64,000 bases of DNA from JAMOQA01 sp964582785 (GCA_964582785.1 CAZOTT010000001.1:1-64000); one strand, 5' to 3'. Shown: positions 42,242 through 51,525, counted from the first letter of the stretch. Notes: generated from the sequence alone by a model not told the origin. A program made the numbers and translations.

Positions 42242-43201
42242 ATGGGGTCGGGCATCTCGCCGCGGCCGTCCGGGTCGGAGTCGCGCCAGCACGTCGCGCT
42301 GTTTCTCGAGGAGGCCCGCCGCCTCCTGGAGGCCCGGGGGGAAGCAGGCTCTTCCACCCGGCCGGAATCCGGCCGCGATCATCAGGAAGACAAGCAGAAA
42401 GACCGGACAGATATCGCCCGGAAGCTGATCGAATCGAACATTTTCTACGTCGTTCAGGTGGCCGGCGAGCTCCGTTCGCGCAGGGTCCCCTTCGAGGAGC
42501 TGCTCGCGGAGGGGGTCCTGGGCCTCGTGGAGGCGGCCCGCCGGTTCGACCCGGGCCGGGACGTCAAGTTCCTCTCCTACGCCACCTGGTGGATCCGCAA
42601 GCGGATGCTGGAATACATCAACCGGGAGTCGAGCGCGGTCCGGCTCACCCGGCACGCCCGGGAGAAGCGGCGGGCCCTCCTCGACCTCGAGGAGTCGCTC
42701 CGCCGGGACCTGGGCCGGGAACCGACCCTCGACGAGGTGGCGCGGGAGGCGGGCCTCGACCCCGAGGTGGTCCGCCGCCGGAAGGAAGCCTCCGCGACGG
42801 TCTTCTCCCTCGACCAGCTGGAGCGTCCCGGGGCCGGAGAAACGTTCCGGCTCGCCGTCGATCCCCGGGAGCACCCGACCCCCGAGCAGATCGTCGCCGA
42901 GCGGCTCGCCTGCCGCCGCCTGCGCCGGGAACTGGCCCGCCTGCCGGAGCGGGAACGCACGATCCTCGAGCACCGCTTCGGGATGAACGGCCGGGAGCCG
43001 ATGACCTTCTCTTCCCTCGGCCGCCTGCTCGGCATGAGCCGGGAACGGGTCCGCCAGATCGAGAAGGAAGCCCTGGCCCGGCTGCGGCGGCGGCTGGCGC
43101 TCCCGGAACGCCGCCGGAAGCGCGTGCGGGCGGCCACGACCCTTCCCCCATGCTCCCGTTCCTCTACCAGGAAGCCGTCGGCGGCGCCGTCTTCGCCCTA
43201 G
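42242..43201 (+). CDS. RNA polymerase sigma-70 family factor (group 2-like)
   Basis: A 319-residue sigma factor. After a poorly conserved ~55-residue N-terminus comes region 2 (NIFYVVQVAGELRSR, GLVEAARRFDPGRDVKFLSYATWWIRKRM). Region 3 follows (RHAREKRRALLDLEESLRRD), then region 4 with the helix-turn-helix (SLGRLLGMSRERVRQIEKEAL). Conservation of 2.3-2.4 (FLSYATWWIR) places it with the RpoD/RpoS/RpoH class, not ECF factors. It lacks the long region 1.1 and non-conserved insert of a primary sigma factor, so an alternative sigma factor is likely. The last ~18 codons have unusual Ser/Pro/Arg content and overlap the next small gene, so this tail may be non-essential. Confidence 0.9.
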   Translation: MGSGISPRPSGSESRQHVALFLEEARRLLEARGEAGSSTRPESGRDHQEDKQKDRTDIARKLIESNIFYVVQVAGELRSRRVPFEELLAEGVLGLVEAARRFDPGRDVKFLSYATWWIRKRMLEYINRESSAVRLTRHAREKRRALLDLEESLRRDLGREPTLDEVAREAGLDPEVVRRRKEASATVFSLDQLERPGAGETFRLAVDPREHPTPEQIVAERLACRRLRRELARLPERERTILEHRFGMNGREPMTFSSLGRLLGMSRERVRQIEKEALARLRRRLALPERRRKRVRAATTLPPCSRSSTRKPSAAPSSP

Positions 43202-43335
43202 GTCTCGCCCTCGCCTGGCGGGCGGGCGAGGTCGGGGTCCGGGGACGGGGAGCGCGGCGGCTCGCGGTCCTTCTCGGCGGTTTCCTTCTCCTCGCCGCCG
43301 GGCAGGGGCTCCTGCAGTGGCTGGCCACCCGCTGA
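43150..43335 (+). CDS. Small two-helix membrane protein overlapping two genes
   Basis: A 61-residue frame starting inside the sigma factor's 3' end (52-bp overlap) and ending 19 bp inside the symporter gene. It has two clear hydrophobic stretches (GGAVFALGLALAW and AVLLGGFLLLAAGQGLLQWL) separated by a basic Arg-rich loop, as a small membrane subunit would. Small helper proteins occur next to some sodium:solute symporters, but none of these is recognised here by sequence. Support rests on composition, start codon and chaining with the symporter. Confidence 0.55.
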   Translation: MLPFLYQEAVGGAVFALGLALAWRAGEVGVRGRGARRLAVLLGGFLLLAAGQGLLQWLATR

Positions 43336-45185
43336 TCCACGGGACGGACCTCCTGGTCCTCGCCCTCTACTTCGTGGCCGTCCTCGCGGCGGGGGCGTGG
43401 GCCGCGCGGCGCAGCCGGGGGCTTGCCGATTTCCTGCTCGGGGGGCAGCGGTTCTCCTGGTGGCTGGTCGCCTTTTCCTGCGTGGCCACCGTCGTCGGTT
43501 CCTACTCGTTCGTCAAGTACTCCGCGGCGGGTTTCCGCCACGGGCTCTGTTCCAGCCAGACCTACCTGAACGACTGGTTCTGGATGCCCCTCTGGATGCT
43601 CGGGTGGCTGCCGATCGTCTACTGGGGACGGATCACCTCGGTGCCGGAGTACTTCGAGCGCCGGTTCGGCCGCTCCGTCCGCCGGGCGGCGACCTTCCTG
43701 CTCCTCGTCTACCTGCTGGGCTACCTCGGGATCAACTTCCTGACGATGGGCCGGGCCCTCGAGGCCCTCGCCGGCTGGCCCCTCCTCCTCTCCGCCGGGC
43801 TGGCGGCCCTCGTCTGCGGGATCTACGTCAGCCACGGCGGTCAGACCGCCGTGATCTTCACCGACCTCTTCCAGGGAGGGCTGCTCCTCGCGGCCGGGAT
43901 CGGCCTGTTCGCCGCCGGGGTGATCGCGGTCGGCGGGCCCGCGGCGTTCTGGGAAGGGCTCGGCCCCGCGGGACGCGCCGCCCTCCCGCCCTTCCGCGAG
44001 CCCCCGGACTTCAACTTCGTCGGGATCTTCTGGCAGGACGCGATGGCCGGAGGGGTGGCGTTCTGGTTCCTGAACCAGGGCATCCTGATGCGCTTCCTCT
44101 CCGCCCGCAGCGTCCGGGACGCCCGGCGGGCCGCGGTCTTCGTGCTGCTCGTCCTGATGCCCCTCGCCGCGGTGGCGGTCTCCGGGGCCGGCTGGGTGGG
44201 CCGGGCGATGGCGGCCCGCGGCCTCCTCGACCCCGCCACCCCGCCCTCCGCCGTGTTCGTCGTCGTCGCGGAACGGGTCCTCCCCGCGGGCCTCTTCGGC
44301 CTGGTCACCGCCGCCCTGGTCGCGGCCCTGATGTCCACGGCGGATACCCTCGTCAACGCGATCGCCACCATCGTGCTCGTCGACCTGTGGCAACCCTCGC
44401 GCTTCTCCCGGGGCCGGGGGGAAAGAGCCGGGCTGCTGGTCGCCCGGACGGCCTCGGCGGGGGCCACGGCGGCCGGGTTCGCCCTCGTACCCCTGTTCGC
44501 CGCCTTCGGCTCGATCTACCGGGCCCACGGGGCGTTCACCGCCGCGATCACCCCGCCGCTCGCCGTCGCCCTCCTCCTGGGGATCACCTGGCGCCGGTTC
44601 GGGCGGGCGGGGGCCCTGGCCACCCTGGCCGGCGGGACCGCCGCGATCGCCCTTTCGTTCGCCTTTCCGGGCCTCGTCACCCCGTTCGCCCACGGGGTCC
44701 GGCTGGAGGCCGGGGTCCGGGCCTACACCTACGTCCGCGCCCTCTACGGCCTCGTGGTCTCGGCCGCGCTGGGGATCGGGGTGACGCTCCTGCGGCCGGC
44801 CCCCGCGGCCGCCCCCCCGGCCGCCCTCCTCGTCGCGCCGGCGCCGGGCCGGCTCCGGGCGTTCAAGGGAGCCGACCCGCACCCGGGACCGGGCCCCGCC
44901 CGCCGGCTCGCGGTGGTGCCGGCGCCGGACCCGGCCCCGGCCGATCCCTGGACACCGCCGGAGGTCGGCCTCCACCCCGCGGACCTCCGCGCCCTCGAGG
45001 CGGAAGGGGGGGACCTGATTCTCGTCGCCCGGGACCACCCGCTGCTGGGCGGGTGGCAGGGGTTCCGCGGGCGGGCGCGGGTGGACGGGCGCGTCCCCCG
45101 CGGTACCCTCCGGGCGCCGGAGGGGCTCCTCCGCCGTCTCGGCCTGGACCCGGGGTGCGGGGTCCGGGTGTTCCGGGAGCTGTGA
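43317..45185 (+). CDS. Sodium:solute symporter family protein with soluble C-terminal extension
   Basis: A 622-residue SSS-family transporter with about 13 TM helices. Recognisable blocks are ADFLLGGQRFSWWLVAFS, WGRITSVPEYFERRFG, the GNQ-like VSHGGQTAVIFTDLFQ in helix 5 and AALMSTADTLVNAIA, a sodium-site helix. The substrate is unknown (sugar, myo-inositol or organic acid are family options). Beyond residue ~510 is a ~110-residue Ala/Pro-rich soluble tail with no known fold. GTG start lies within the small membrane protein gene. Glycerol-1-phosphate dehydrogenase follows 25 bp later. Confidence 0.87.
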   Translation: MAGHPLIHGTDLLVLALYFVAVLAAGAWAARRSRGLADFLLGGQRFSWWLVAFSCVATVVGSYSFVKYSAAGFRHGLCSSQTYLNDWFWMPLWMLGWLPIVYWGRITSVPEYFERRFGRSVRRAATFLLLVYLLGYLGINFLTMGRALEALAGWPLLLSAGLAALVCGIYVSHGGQTAVIFTDLFQGGLLLAAGIGLFAAGVIAVGGPAAFWEGLGPAGRAALPPFREPPDFNFVGIFWQDAMAGGVAFWFLNQGILMRFLSARSVRDARRAAVFVLLVLMPLAAVAVSGAGWVGRAMAARGLLDPATPPSAVFVVVAERVLPAGLFGLVTAALVAALMSTADTLVNAIATIVLVDLWQPSRFSRGRGERAGLLVARTASAGATAAGFALVPLFAAFGSIYRAHGAFTAAITPPLAVALLLGITWRRFGRAGALATLAGGTAAIALSFAFPGLVTPFAHGVRLEAGVRAYTYVRALYGLVVSAALGIGVTLLRPAPAAAPPAALLVAPAPGRLRAFKGADPHPGPGPARRLAVVPAPDPAPADPWTPPEVGLHPADLRALEAEGGDLILVARDHPLLGGWQGFRGRARVDGRVPRGTLRAPEGLLRRLGLDPGCGVRVFREL

Positions 45186-45210
45186 CCCCCGCCCGGCAGG
45201 AGGAACCCCC

Positions 45211-46629
45211 GTGGCCGGCGACCCCCTCGCTCCCCTCCGTCCCTGGCTCGGCCGCTCGATCGACGACTGCCCCTGCGGGCGGCGCCACCGGGTGCCGCTC
45301 CGGCGCGTGGTCGCCGGCGGCGGCGCCCTCGAGGCGCTGCCGGACCTGGTCCGGGAGATCGTTCCCGCCGGCGCCCCGGTCCTCCTCCTGGCGGACCCGG
45401 ACACCCGGGAGGCGGCCGGCGCCCGGGCCGGGGCCCTGCTGGCCGGGGCCGGCCACCGGGTGGAGGAACGGCTGACCGGGCGGGAACCCCGCTGCGATGC
45501 GGCCACCCTCGCGGCCCTGGCCGGGGGGGTCCGGTCCTCCCCCCGCCTCCTGGTCGCCGCGGGCAGCGGGACGATCAACGACCTCGGCAAGCTCCTCGCC
45601 GATCGGCTCGGCATCCCCCAGGTCACGGTCGCCACCGCGGCCTCGATGAACGGGTACGCCTCGGCGATCGCCGCCTTCACGGAGGGGGGCCTGAAGCGGA
45701 CCGTCCCCGCTTCCCCGCCGGTGGCCCTGGTCCTGGACGCGCAGGTCCTGGCCGGGGCGCCCCCGCGCCTGCGGGCCGCCGGCTTCGGCGACCTGCTGGG
45801 CAAGCCGGTCTCTTCCGCCGACTGGCTCCTCTCCCGGGCCCTCGTCGACGAGCCGGTCTGCCCGACCGCCCTCCGCCTCGCCGACGCGGCCGCGGCGGGG
45901 ATCCGGGACCGGGCCGCGGCGATCGGCGACGGCGACCCGGGGGCGATCCTGGCCCTCGCCGTGGCCCTCGTGCTCTCCGGCATCTCGATGGCGGTTGCGG
46001 GGGCCTCCTCGCCGGCGTCGGGGGGGGAACACCTGGTCTCCCACTACCTGGACATCTCCTCCCCCGCGTGGGGACGCCGCCCCCGGCTCCACGGGGAGCA
46101 GGTGGCGGTCGGCACCCGGGTCTCCCTGGCCCTCTACCGGGTGCTCCGGGAGGCCGGTCCCCCCGACCCCGGGGCCTCCCCGCCGCCCGAGGAGGACGAC
46201 CCGGCCCTCCGCCGCCTCCACGGCCACCTGCCGCCCCCGGCGCTCGCGTCCCTCCTCGCCGAGGCCCGGGCGAAGCGCGAACGCCGGCCGGGCCGGCGGG
46301 AGCGCCGGGTCCGCCTCGCCGCGGGCTGGGACGGGCTGTGGCAGGACCTGGACCGCCGCCTCGCGGGGGGCGAGGGGCTCGCCGCGGACCTCCGGCGGGC
46401 CGGGGCCCCCACCGGCTTCCGGGAGATCGGGGTCGATCCGGACCGGGCCGAACTCGCGGTCCGGGCGGCCCGGCACATGCGCAACCGGTACACCGTGCTC
46501 GACCTCGCGGCGGACCTGGGCGTTCTCGACGGGTTCGCGGCCCACCTCCCCCGGGACCTGCTGGAGGGGGGCGGCGCCGGCGTTCCCGGGGAACCTTCCC
46601 CGGGGCCGGGCCCGGCCCGGCGGGACTAG
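45211..46629 (+). CDS. sn-glycerol-1-phosphate dehydrogenase (EgsA/AraM family)
   Basis: A 472-residue NAD(P)-dependent dehydrogenase of the iron-containing alcohol dehydrogenase/dehydroquinate synthase fold. GSGTINDLGK (~118) binds the nucleotide, followed by ATAASMNGYAS. Metal ligands fit Asp in GFGDLLGK (~192), His in GGEHLVSHYLD (~272) and His in HGEQVAVGT (~294). It would reduce dihydroxyacetone phosphate to sn-glycerol-1-phosphate, the archaeal lipid stereoisomer, which is uncommon in bacteria. GTG start with AGGAGG. The C-terminal ~150 residues are longer and more variable than in short family members. Its stop codon shares CTAG with the convergent DUF5916 gene. Confidence 0.88.
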   Translation: MAGDPLAPLRPWLGRSIDDCPCGRRHRVPLRRVVAGGGALEALPDLVREIVPAGAPVLLLADPDTREAAGARAGALLAGAGHRVEERLTGREPRCDAATLAALAGGVRSSPRLLVAAGSGTINDLGKLLADRLGIPQVTVATAASMNGYASAIAAFTEGGLKRTVPASPPVALVLDAQVLAGAPPRLRAAGFGDLLGKPVSSADWLLSRALVDEPVCPTALRLADAAAAGIRDRAAAIGDGDPGAILALAVALVLSGISMAVAGASSPASGGEHLVSHYLDISSPAWGRRPRLHGEQVAVGTRVSLALYRVLREAGPPDPGASPPPEEDDPALRRLHGHLPPPALASLLAEARAKRERRPGRRERRVRLAAGWDGLWQDLDRRLAGGEGLAADLRRAGAPTGFREIGVDPDRAELAVRAARHMRNRYTVLDLAADLGVLDGFAAHLPRDLLEGGGAGVPGEPSPGPGPARRD

Positions 46630-48896
46630 AGCCGCCAGGCGTAGCCCAGCTTGAGGAAGTAGGTCCGCGCCGCGTCCAGCAGGTCCACCCGGTCGTCCCC
46701 GAGCCGCGTGTCGGTCGTCCCGGCGTAGAGGACGGTCCGGGGGTTGACCTTGTACGAGAAGAGGACCTGGGTGAACAGGCGCCGGGACCGGGCATCCACC
46801 GGGAAGGGGTAGAGAGCGGGGTTCCGCCGGACCTCGGTCCACTGGACGATCGCCCGGACGAAGGTCCGCACGTCGAAGAACCAGACGAGGCGTCCCTGGT
46901 GCACGTCCGCCCGGTAGAGGGTGCCGCCCGGAACCCGGAGCGCCTCCCGGGCCAGGTCGAGCTGCAGGTAGAAGTGCCGTCCCGCGTTCCAGGTGAGCCC
47001 CGGGGCAACCTTCCAGCGATCGCCCGTCCGGTTCCCCGCGTAGTCGATCGCCTCCCCCGCCACGAAGCCGACGGAACAGGTGAAGTCCCCGGTGGGCCGC
47101 ACGTTGAACCATCCGCGCCAGCCGGCAAGGTCGTGGACCTTCCCCTGCCACGTCTCCCGGGACCGGGACCGGGAGAGGACCAGGGTGGACTGCCGGGGCC
47201 CGGCGAGCCGCACCTCCAGGCTGCCCCCCTCCCCGAGCAGGTTCCGGGCGCCGTCCAGGGTCCGGTGAAGGTTCACCTGGAAGCGGGCGCTGGTCAGCCG
47301 TTCTCCCGGCTTTCCCCAGCGGGTCCAGGCCGCGTGCCCGCCGAGTTCCCGGGTGTCCACCCGGGGAATGAACCCGGCATCGGCCCGGAACCCCCGGGTG
47401 CGGCGTCCCCAGCCCGCCCAGAGGTCCCACGCCCGGTCCCGGTGGTTGACGTTGACCGACAGGGCCTTCCCGTGGAAGAGCCCGCCCGGCTGGTCGAAGG
47501 CGTTCGCCACGTCGGCCGGGTAGCGGGTGTCCGAGCGGAGGAACTGGAAGATGAGCGCGTTCGTCGCGTCGAGGCGGAGGGTTCCGTCCACCCCGTAGAC
47601 CCGGTTCAGGTAGCCCGCCTCCCCTTCCCGGTCGGTGAGGAGCATCCCCAGGGTGGAGGTCGCTCCCACGTCCCGCCGCCACCGCAGCACCGCCGCCGTG
47701 TTCCCCCGGTCGAGGGTCGTGCTCGCCGAGGACCGGCTCGCGGGGAACACCAGGTGGGTCACCCGGTCCCGGGCGACGTACGCCCCGCCCGCGTTCCGTC
47801 CCTCCTTGCCCGTCAGCTTGATCCCGGCGGAGGGGTCCACCACCTGCCGGGTGTGGACCGCCGGGTAGGGAGTCCGGAAGAAGTCCGCCCCCTCGAGGAA
47901 GAAGGGACGCTTTTCCGGGTAGAAGATCGTGAACGTGCGGTTCACGTCGAGGACGACCGCGTCCGCCTCGACCTGGGAAAAGTCCGGGTTCAGGGCCAGG
48001 TCCAGGCTGGCATTCGGCGTCACCCCCCACCGGGCCGAGAGGCCGAGGTCCGTCTCCTCCGCCCTCGTGGCGAAGCCGCCCTCCGGGAACGGCTCCCGGG
48101 CCCGGGTCCGGCCCCAGGTCAGGGTCGGGTCGAGTTCCACGTCGCGGCCGGGCCGCAGGTCCCGCATCCCGGTGATGCGCGGCACCTGGCAGAGCCAGCA
48201 GGAACGGTTCCGGTCGATCCGGACCGGGTAGTAGGTCTTCCGCACCGACCGGGGCCGGGAGCGGAAGCAGGTGAACCCCCAGGTCTGCGCCCCGGCCTCC
48301 CGGGGGAAACGGAGCGCGTCCAGGGGCACGGCGATCTCGGCGGTCCAGCCGCGGGGGCCGACCCGGGCGGCGGCGCTCCAGATGGCGTCCCAGGACCAGT
48401 CCTCGGCGGGGGCCCCGGTCAGGTTGCCCCGGAACCCGCCGGCCCCGGTGTCGGTGACGACGGCGTCCGACTGGACGCCGAGGGGATTGACCAGGAAGGC
48501 GAACCCCCGCCGGGCGTCGTCGAACGGGTCGACGGCGAACCCCACCTGGTCGTCCCGGAACGCCCGGTCCCGGTCGGCGAGGTGGGCCCGGATCTCCCCG
48601 GGATCGTCCCGGACCCGGAAGGCGACGTACAGGTGGTGCTCGTCCCAGGTGACGAGGCAGGTCGTCTCCACGTCGGCCGGCCGGTTCTCCCCCGGCCAGA
48701 CCTCCCACGGGAGCGGGATCTCGAGGGCCCGGCGCCAGGCCTCCTCGTCGAGCCGCCCGTCGACGCGGATCGGGCCGGCGGCCCGGGGAGCGGCGAGGAC
48801 CGGGCGGGGGGTCTCCGCCGCGGCCACGGGAGGGCGGCACAGGGCCCACACGAGCCCCGCCGCCAGCATCCACCGAAACGTCCCGGCCGCGCGCAT
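46626..48896 (-). CDS. DUF5916 outer-membrane protein with CBM9-like N-terminal domain
   Basis: A 756-residue exported protein (signal peptide ~1-26). An N-terminal carbohydrate-binding family-9-like domain (about 35-210; IRVDGRLDEEAWRRA, HHLYVAFRVRDD, WTAEIAVPLDALRF) is followed by a DUF5916 region (NPDFSQVEADAVVLDVNRTF, YPEKRPFFLEGADFF), then beta-strands ending in YAWRL. This architecture is common in Gemmatimonadota, Eisenbacteria-like and Bacteroidota genomes and is of unknown function, likely outer-membrane. The start is uncertain: ATG at 48896 gives a good signal peptide, but there is no clear ribosome site, and an ATG at 48908 is possible. Confidence 0.83.
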   Translation of the reverse strand: MRAAGTFRWMLAAGLVWALCRPPVAAAETPRPVLAAPRAAGPIRVDGRLDEEAWRRALEIPLPWEVWPGENRPADVETTCLVTWDEHHLYVAFRVRDDPGEIRAHLADRDRAFRDDQVGFAVDPFDDARRGFAFLVNPLGVQSDAVVTDTGAGGFRGNLTGAPAEDWSWDAIWSAAARVGPRGWTAEIAVPLDALRFPREAGAQTWGFTCFRSRPRSVRKTYYPVRIDRNRSCWLCQVPRITGMRDLRPGRDVELDPTLTWGRTRAREPFPEGGFATRAEETDLGLSARWGVTPNASLDLALNPDFSQVEADAVVLDVNRTFTIFYPEKRPFFLEGADFFRTPYPAVHTRQVVDPSAGIKLTGKEGRNAGGAYVARDRVTHLVFPASRSSASTTLDRGNTAAVLRWRRDVGATSTLGMLLTDREGEAGYLNRVYGVDGTLRLDATNALIFQFLRSDTRYPADVANAFDQPGGLFHGKALSVNVNHRDRAWDLWAGWGRRTRGFRADAGFIPRVDTRELGGHAAWTRWGKPGERLTSARFQVNLHRTLDGARNLLGEGGSLEVRLAGPRQSTLVLSRSRSRETWQGKVHDLAGWRGWFNVRPTGDFTCSVGFVAGEAIDYAGNRTGDRWKVAPGLTWNAGRHFYLQLDLAREALRVPGGTLYRADVHQGRLVWFFDVRTFVRAIVQWTEVRRNPALYPFPVDARSRRLFTQVLFSYKVNPRTVLYAGTTDTRLGDDRVDLLDAARTYFLKLGYAWRL

Positions 48897-49029
48897 GGCG
48901 CCCAGCATGCCATGGAATCCCGCCCCGGTCGGCGGTTTCCGGGGGAAGGGGGACGACGGCGAGGGGGGACGGGTGCTAGCATGGCGGGCAGCCGGACCGA
49001 GACCATCCCCCCACCGGAGGGTGCGCCCG

Positions 49030-51525
49030 ATGTCGACCGAACCGACCGTCCGCCCGGCGGCCGTCCCGCCGGAGATCCCCGTCGAGCCGGTCCTCCACGC
49101 CCCGCGGGAAATCGTCGAGCTGCGCCGGGGGAACACCCGGGTGCTCCTCGACCCGGAGACCCCCCACTGGGTCGCGACCGACCCCCGGGGCGCCTCGATC
49201 CTCCTCGCCTTCCGGGACGGCGCCCGGCCCGACGACGTGGCCCGCCGCCTGGCGGAACGGGAAGGACTCCCCCTGGTCACCGCCCGGCTGCGGGTCGACG
49301 CGGTGGCCCGGGAGGCGCTCCGGTGCGGCTTCCTGGCGGAGGCCCCGCCGGTTCCCCTGCCCCACCTCGGGCGGGAGACCCTGCTGCCGGAGGGGCGGCT
49401 GGAAGAGTTCTGGGTCCACCTGAACGACGCCTGCAACCTGGCGTGCCGCCACTGCCTCGTCTCCTCCGGTCCCGGCGGGGACCCGGGGCTCCCCGGCGAG
49501 ACGATCGCCGCCGCTCTCCGGGAGGCCCGGGAGCTGGGGGCCCGGACGTTCTGCTTCACCGGTGGAGAACCGCTCCTGCGGCCCGACTTCGCGGAGCTGG
49601 CCGCCGCCGCCCTCGAGGACCCGCGGGCCGAGCTGGCCGTCCTGACCAACGGCCTCCTGCTCCGGGAGGAGACGATCGCGTCCTGGCGGGGCCACCTCGA
49701 CCTCGAGCGGATCCGCTTCCAGGTCAGCCTCGACGGGTCCTCCCCGGAGGTGAACGACCCGGTCCGCGGGCGCGGAAGCTTCGAGCGGATCGTGGCCGGG
49801 ATCCGGGACGCCCTCGCGGCGGGGCTGGACGTGACGGTGACCACCACCGTCACCGGCCGCAACCTCCCGGACGTGCCCCGGGTGACCCGGCTCGTCGGGG
49901 AGCTGGGGGGGCGGACGCACCACCTGCTCTGGCTCCACCGCCGGGGCCGCGCCGCGGAGGCGGACGGCGCGCCGTCCCCGGCCGAGGTCCTGGGGGCCGT
50001 CCGGGCGGCGGCGGAGGCCGGCCGGGAGGCGGGGGTCACCGTGGACAACGTGGCGGCGGTCCGGGCCCGGGTGAACCACGAACCCGGCACCCGGAGGGAC
50101 CTCTCGAGCGCCGCCGTGACGAACCTCTGCCTCCACCGGGACGGGGCGGTCTATCCCTCCGCGTCCCTCGTCGGGATCGAGGAGCTGCGGCTCGGCACGT
50201 TCGGGAAGCGTCCCCTCGGGGACCTGCTCCGGGCGAGCGAGGTCGCGCGCCGGTTCCGCCGGGCCTCCCTCGTCCGCAAGGAGGCCTGTCCCTCCTGCCC
50301 CGTGCGCTTCCTCTGCGGCGGGGGCGACGTGGAGCACGCCTGGCTCTGGGGCGGCAGTCTCGACGCGATGGACCCCTGGTGCGAGCTCCACCGGGGAATG
50401 ACCGAGGACGCCCTGCTCGACCGGGCGGAGGAACGGGGCCGGGTCGGGGCCGGGCCGGAATCCGGGTGGACGGACCCCCGGCTCCTGACGTTCATGGGGG
50501 AAGGGTCCCACGCCTGCGGCAGCGGGGACGGGGACGAAGCGGGTCGCCTCGTCGTCTCGAGCTCGGAGTGCGTGCTCTCCTTCGAGCTGGACGCCACCCG
50601 GCGGATCGTCCGGGAGTTCTACGGGAACGCCGCGGACCACCCGGAGGAGGACCTCTGCTGCCCCGTGCGGCCCCGCCCGACGGACATCGAGCACATCCCG
50701 CCGGGGGTGGTCGAGCGGTTCTACGGGTGCGGCTCCCCGGTAATCCAGGCCGACCCCCGGCCGGGGGAGACGACCCTCGACCTCGGTTCCGGGGCGGGCA
50801 TCGACGTCTTCATCTGCGCCCGGCGCGTCGGCCCCGGGGGGCGGGCGCTCGGCGTCGACATGACCGACCGGATGCTGGCGGTCGCCGGGGAAGCCCGGAA
50901 GAAGGTCGCCGCGAACCTCGGTTACGACAACGTCGAGTTCCGGAAGGGGTTCCTCGAGGACCTGCCGGTGGAGGATGCGAGCGTCGACCTCGTCACCTCG
51001 AACTGCGTGATCAACCTGTCGCCGGACAAGCGCCGGGTGTTCCGGGAGATCTGGCGCGTGCTGCGCAACGGGGGGCGGTTCGTGGTCTCGGACATCGTCG
51101 CCGAGCGGGAGGTCCCCGCCGCGAAGCGGCAGGACCCCCGCCTGTGGGGCCAGTGCATCTCCGGCGCCCTGACCGAGGAGGAGTTCCTCGCCGCCCTGGA
51201 GCGGGCCGGGTTCCACGGGATCGAGGTCCTCGAGAAGTTCTTCTGGCGGGAGGTGGACGGGTACCGCTTCTTCTCCGTGACGGTGCGGGGCTGGCGCCAC
51301 GACCGGGGGGAGGTGTCGGAGGGCGGGAAGGAAACCGCCGTCTACCTCGGGCCGCACCGGGCGGTGGTGGACGACCAGGGGATCTTCTTCCCGCGGGGCG
51401 TTCCCGTCCCGGTGGACGCGGCGACGGCCGACCGCCTGCGCCGGCCGCCCTACGCCGGCCGTTTCCAGGTGGGCGAGGTGGCGCCGAAACCGGGGCGGGG
51501 GGACTGCGGCTGCCGGAACTGCTGA
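49030..51525 (+). CDS. Radical SAM/SPASM enzyme fused to an ArsM-like methyltransferase
   Basis: An 831-residue fusion. Residues ~20-115 look like a PqqD-type peptide-binding domain. The radical SAM core has CNLACRHC (C135, C139, C142) and FTGGEPLLRPD. A SPASM-like cysteine region follows (NLCLHRDG ~366; CPSCPVRFLCGGG ~419-430; WCELH ~451). From ~530 to 760 is a class I methyltransferase (LDLGSGAGIDVF) with ArsM features: C543/C544, C567, C659 (SNCVINLS) and C709 (GQCISGAL), plus FYGCGSP and GVDMTDRML. The protein ends in CGCRNC. ATG has GGAGG 9 nt upstream. ArsM methylates arsenite; what the radical SAM half adds is unknown. The gene is divergent from DUF5916 and followed by a strong terminator. 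Confidence 0.85.
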   Translation: MSTEPTVRPAAVPPEIPVEPVLHAPREIVELRRGNTRVLLDPETPHWVATDPRGASILLAFRDGARPDDVARRLAEREGLPLVTARLRVDAVAREALRCGFLAEAPPVPLPHLGRETLLPEGRLEEFWVHLNDACNLACRHCLVSSGPGGDPGLPGETIAAALREARELGARTFCFTGGEPLLRPDFAELAAAALEDPRAELAVLTNGLLLREETIASWRGHLDLERIRFQVSLDGSSPEVNDPVRGRGSFERIVAGIRDALAAGLDVTVTTTVTGRNLPDVPRVTRLVGELGGRTHHLLWLHRRGRAAEADGAPSPAEVLGAVRAAAEAGREAGVTVDNVAAVRARVNHEPGTRRDLSSAAVTNLCLHRDGAVYPSASLVGIEELRLGTFGKRPLGDLLRASEVARRFRRASLVRKEACPSCPVRFLCGGGDVEHAWLWGGSLDAMDPWCELHRGMTEDALLDRAEERGRVGAGPESGWTDPRLLTFMGEGSHACGSGDGDEAGRLVVSSSECVLSFELDATRRIVREFYGNAADHPEEDLCCPVRPRPTDIEHIPPGVVERFYGCGSPVIQADPRPGETTLDLGSGAGIDVFICARRVGPGGRALGVDMTDRMLAVAGEARKKVAANLGYDNVEFRKGFLEDLPVEDASVDLVTSNCVINLSPDKRRVFREIWRVLRNGGRFVVSDIVAEREVPAAKRQDPRLWGQCISGALTEEEFLAALERAGFHGIEVLEKFFWREVDGYRFFSVTVRGWRHDRGEVSEGGKETAVYLGPHRAVVDDQGIFFPRGVPVPVDAATADRLRRPPYAGRFQVGEVAPKPGRGDCGCRNC

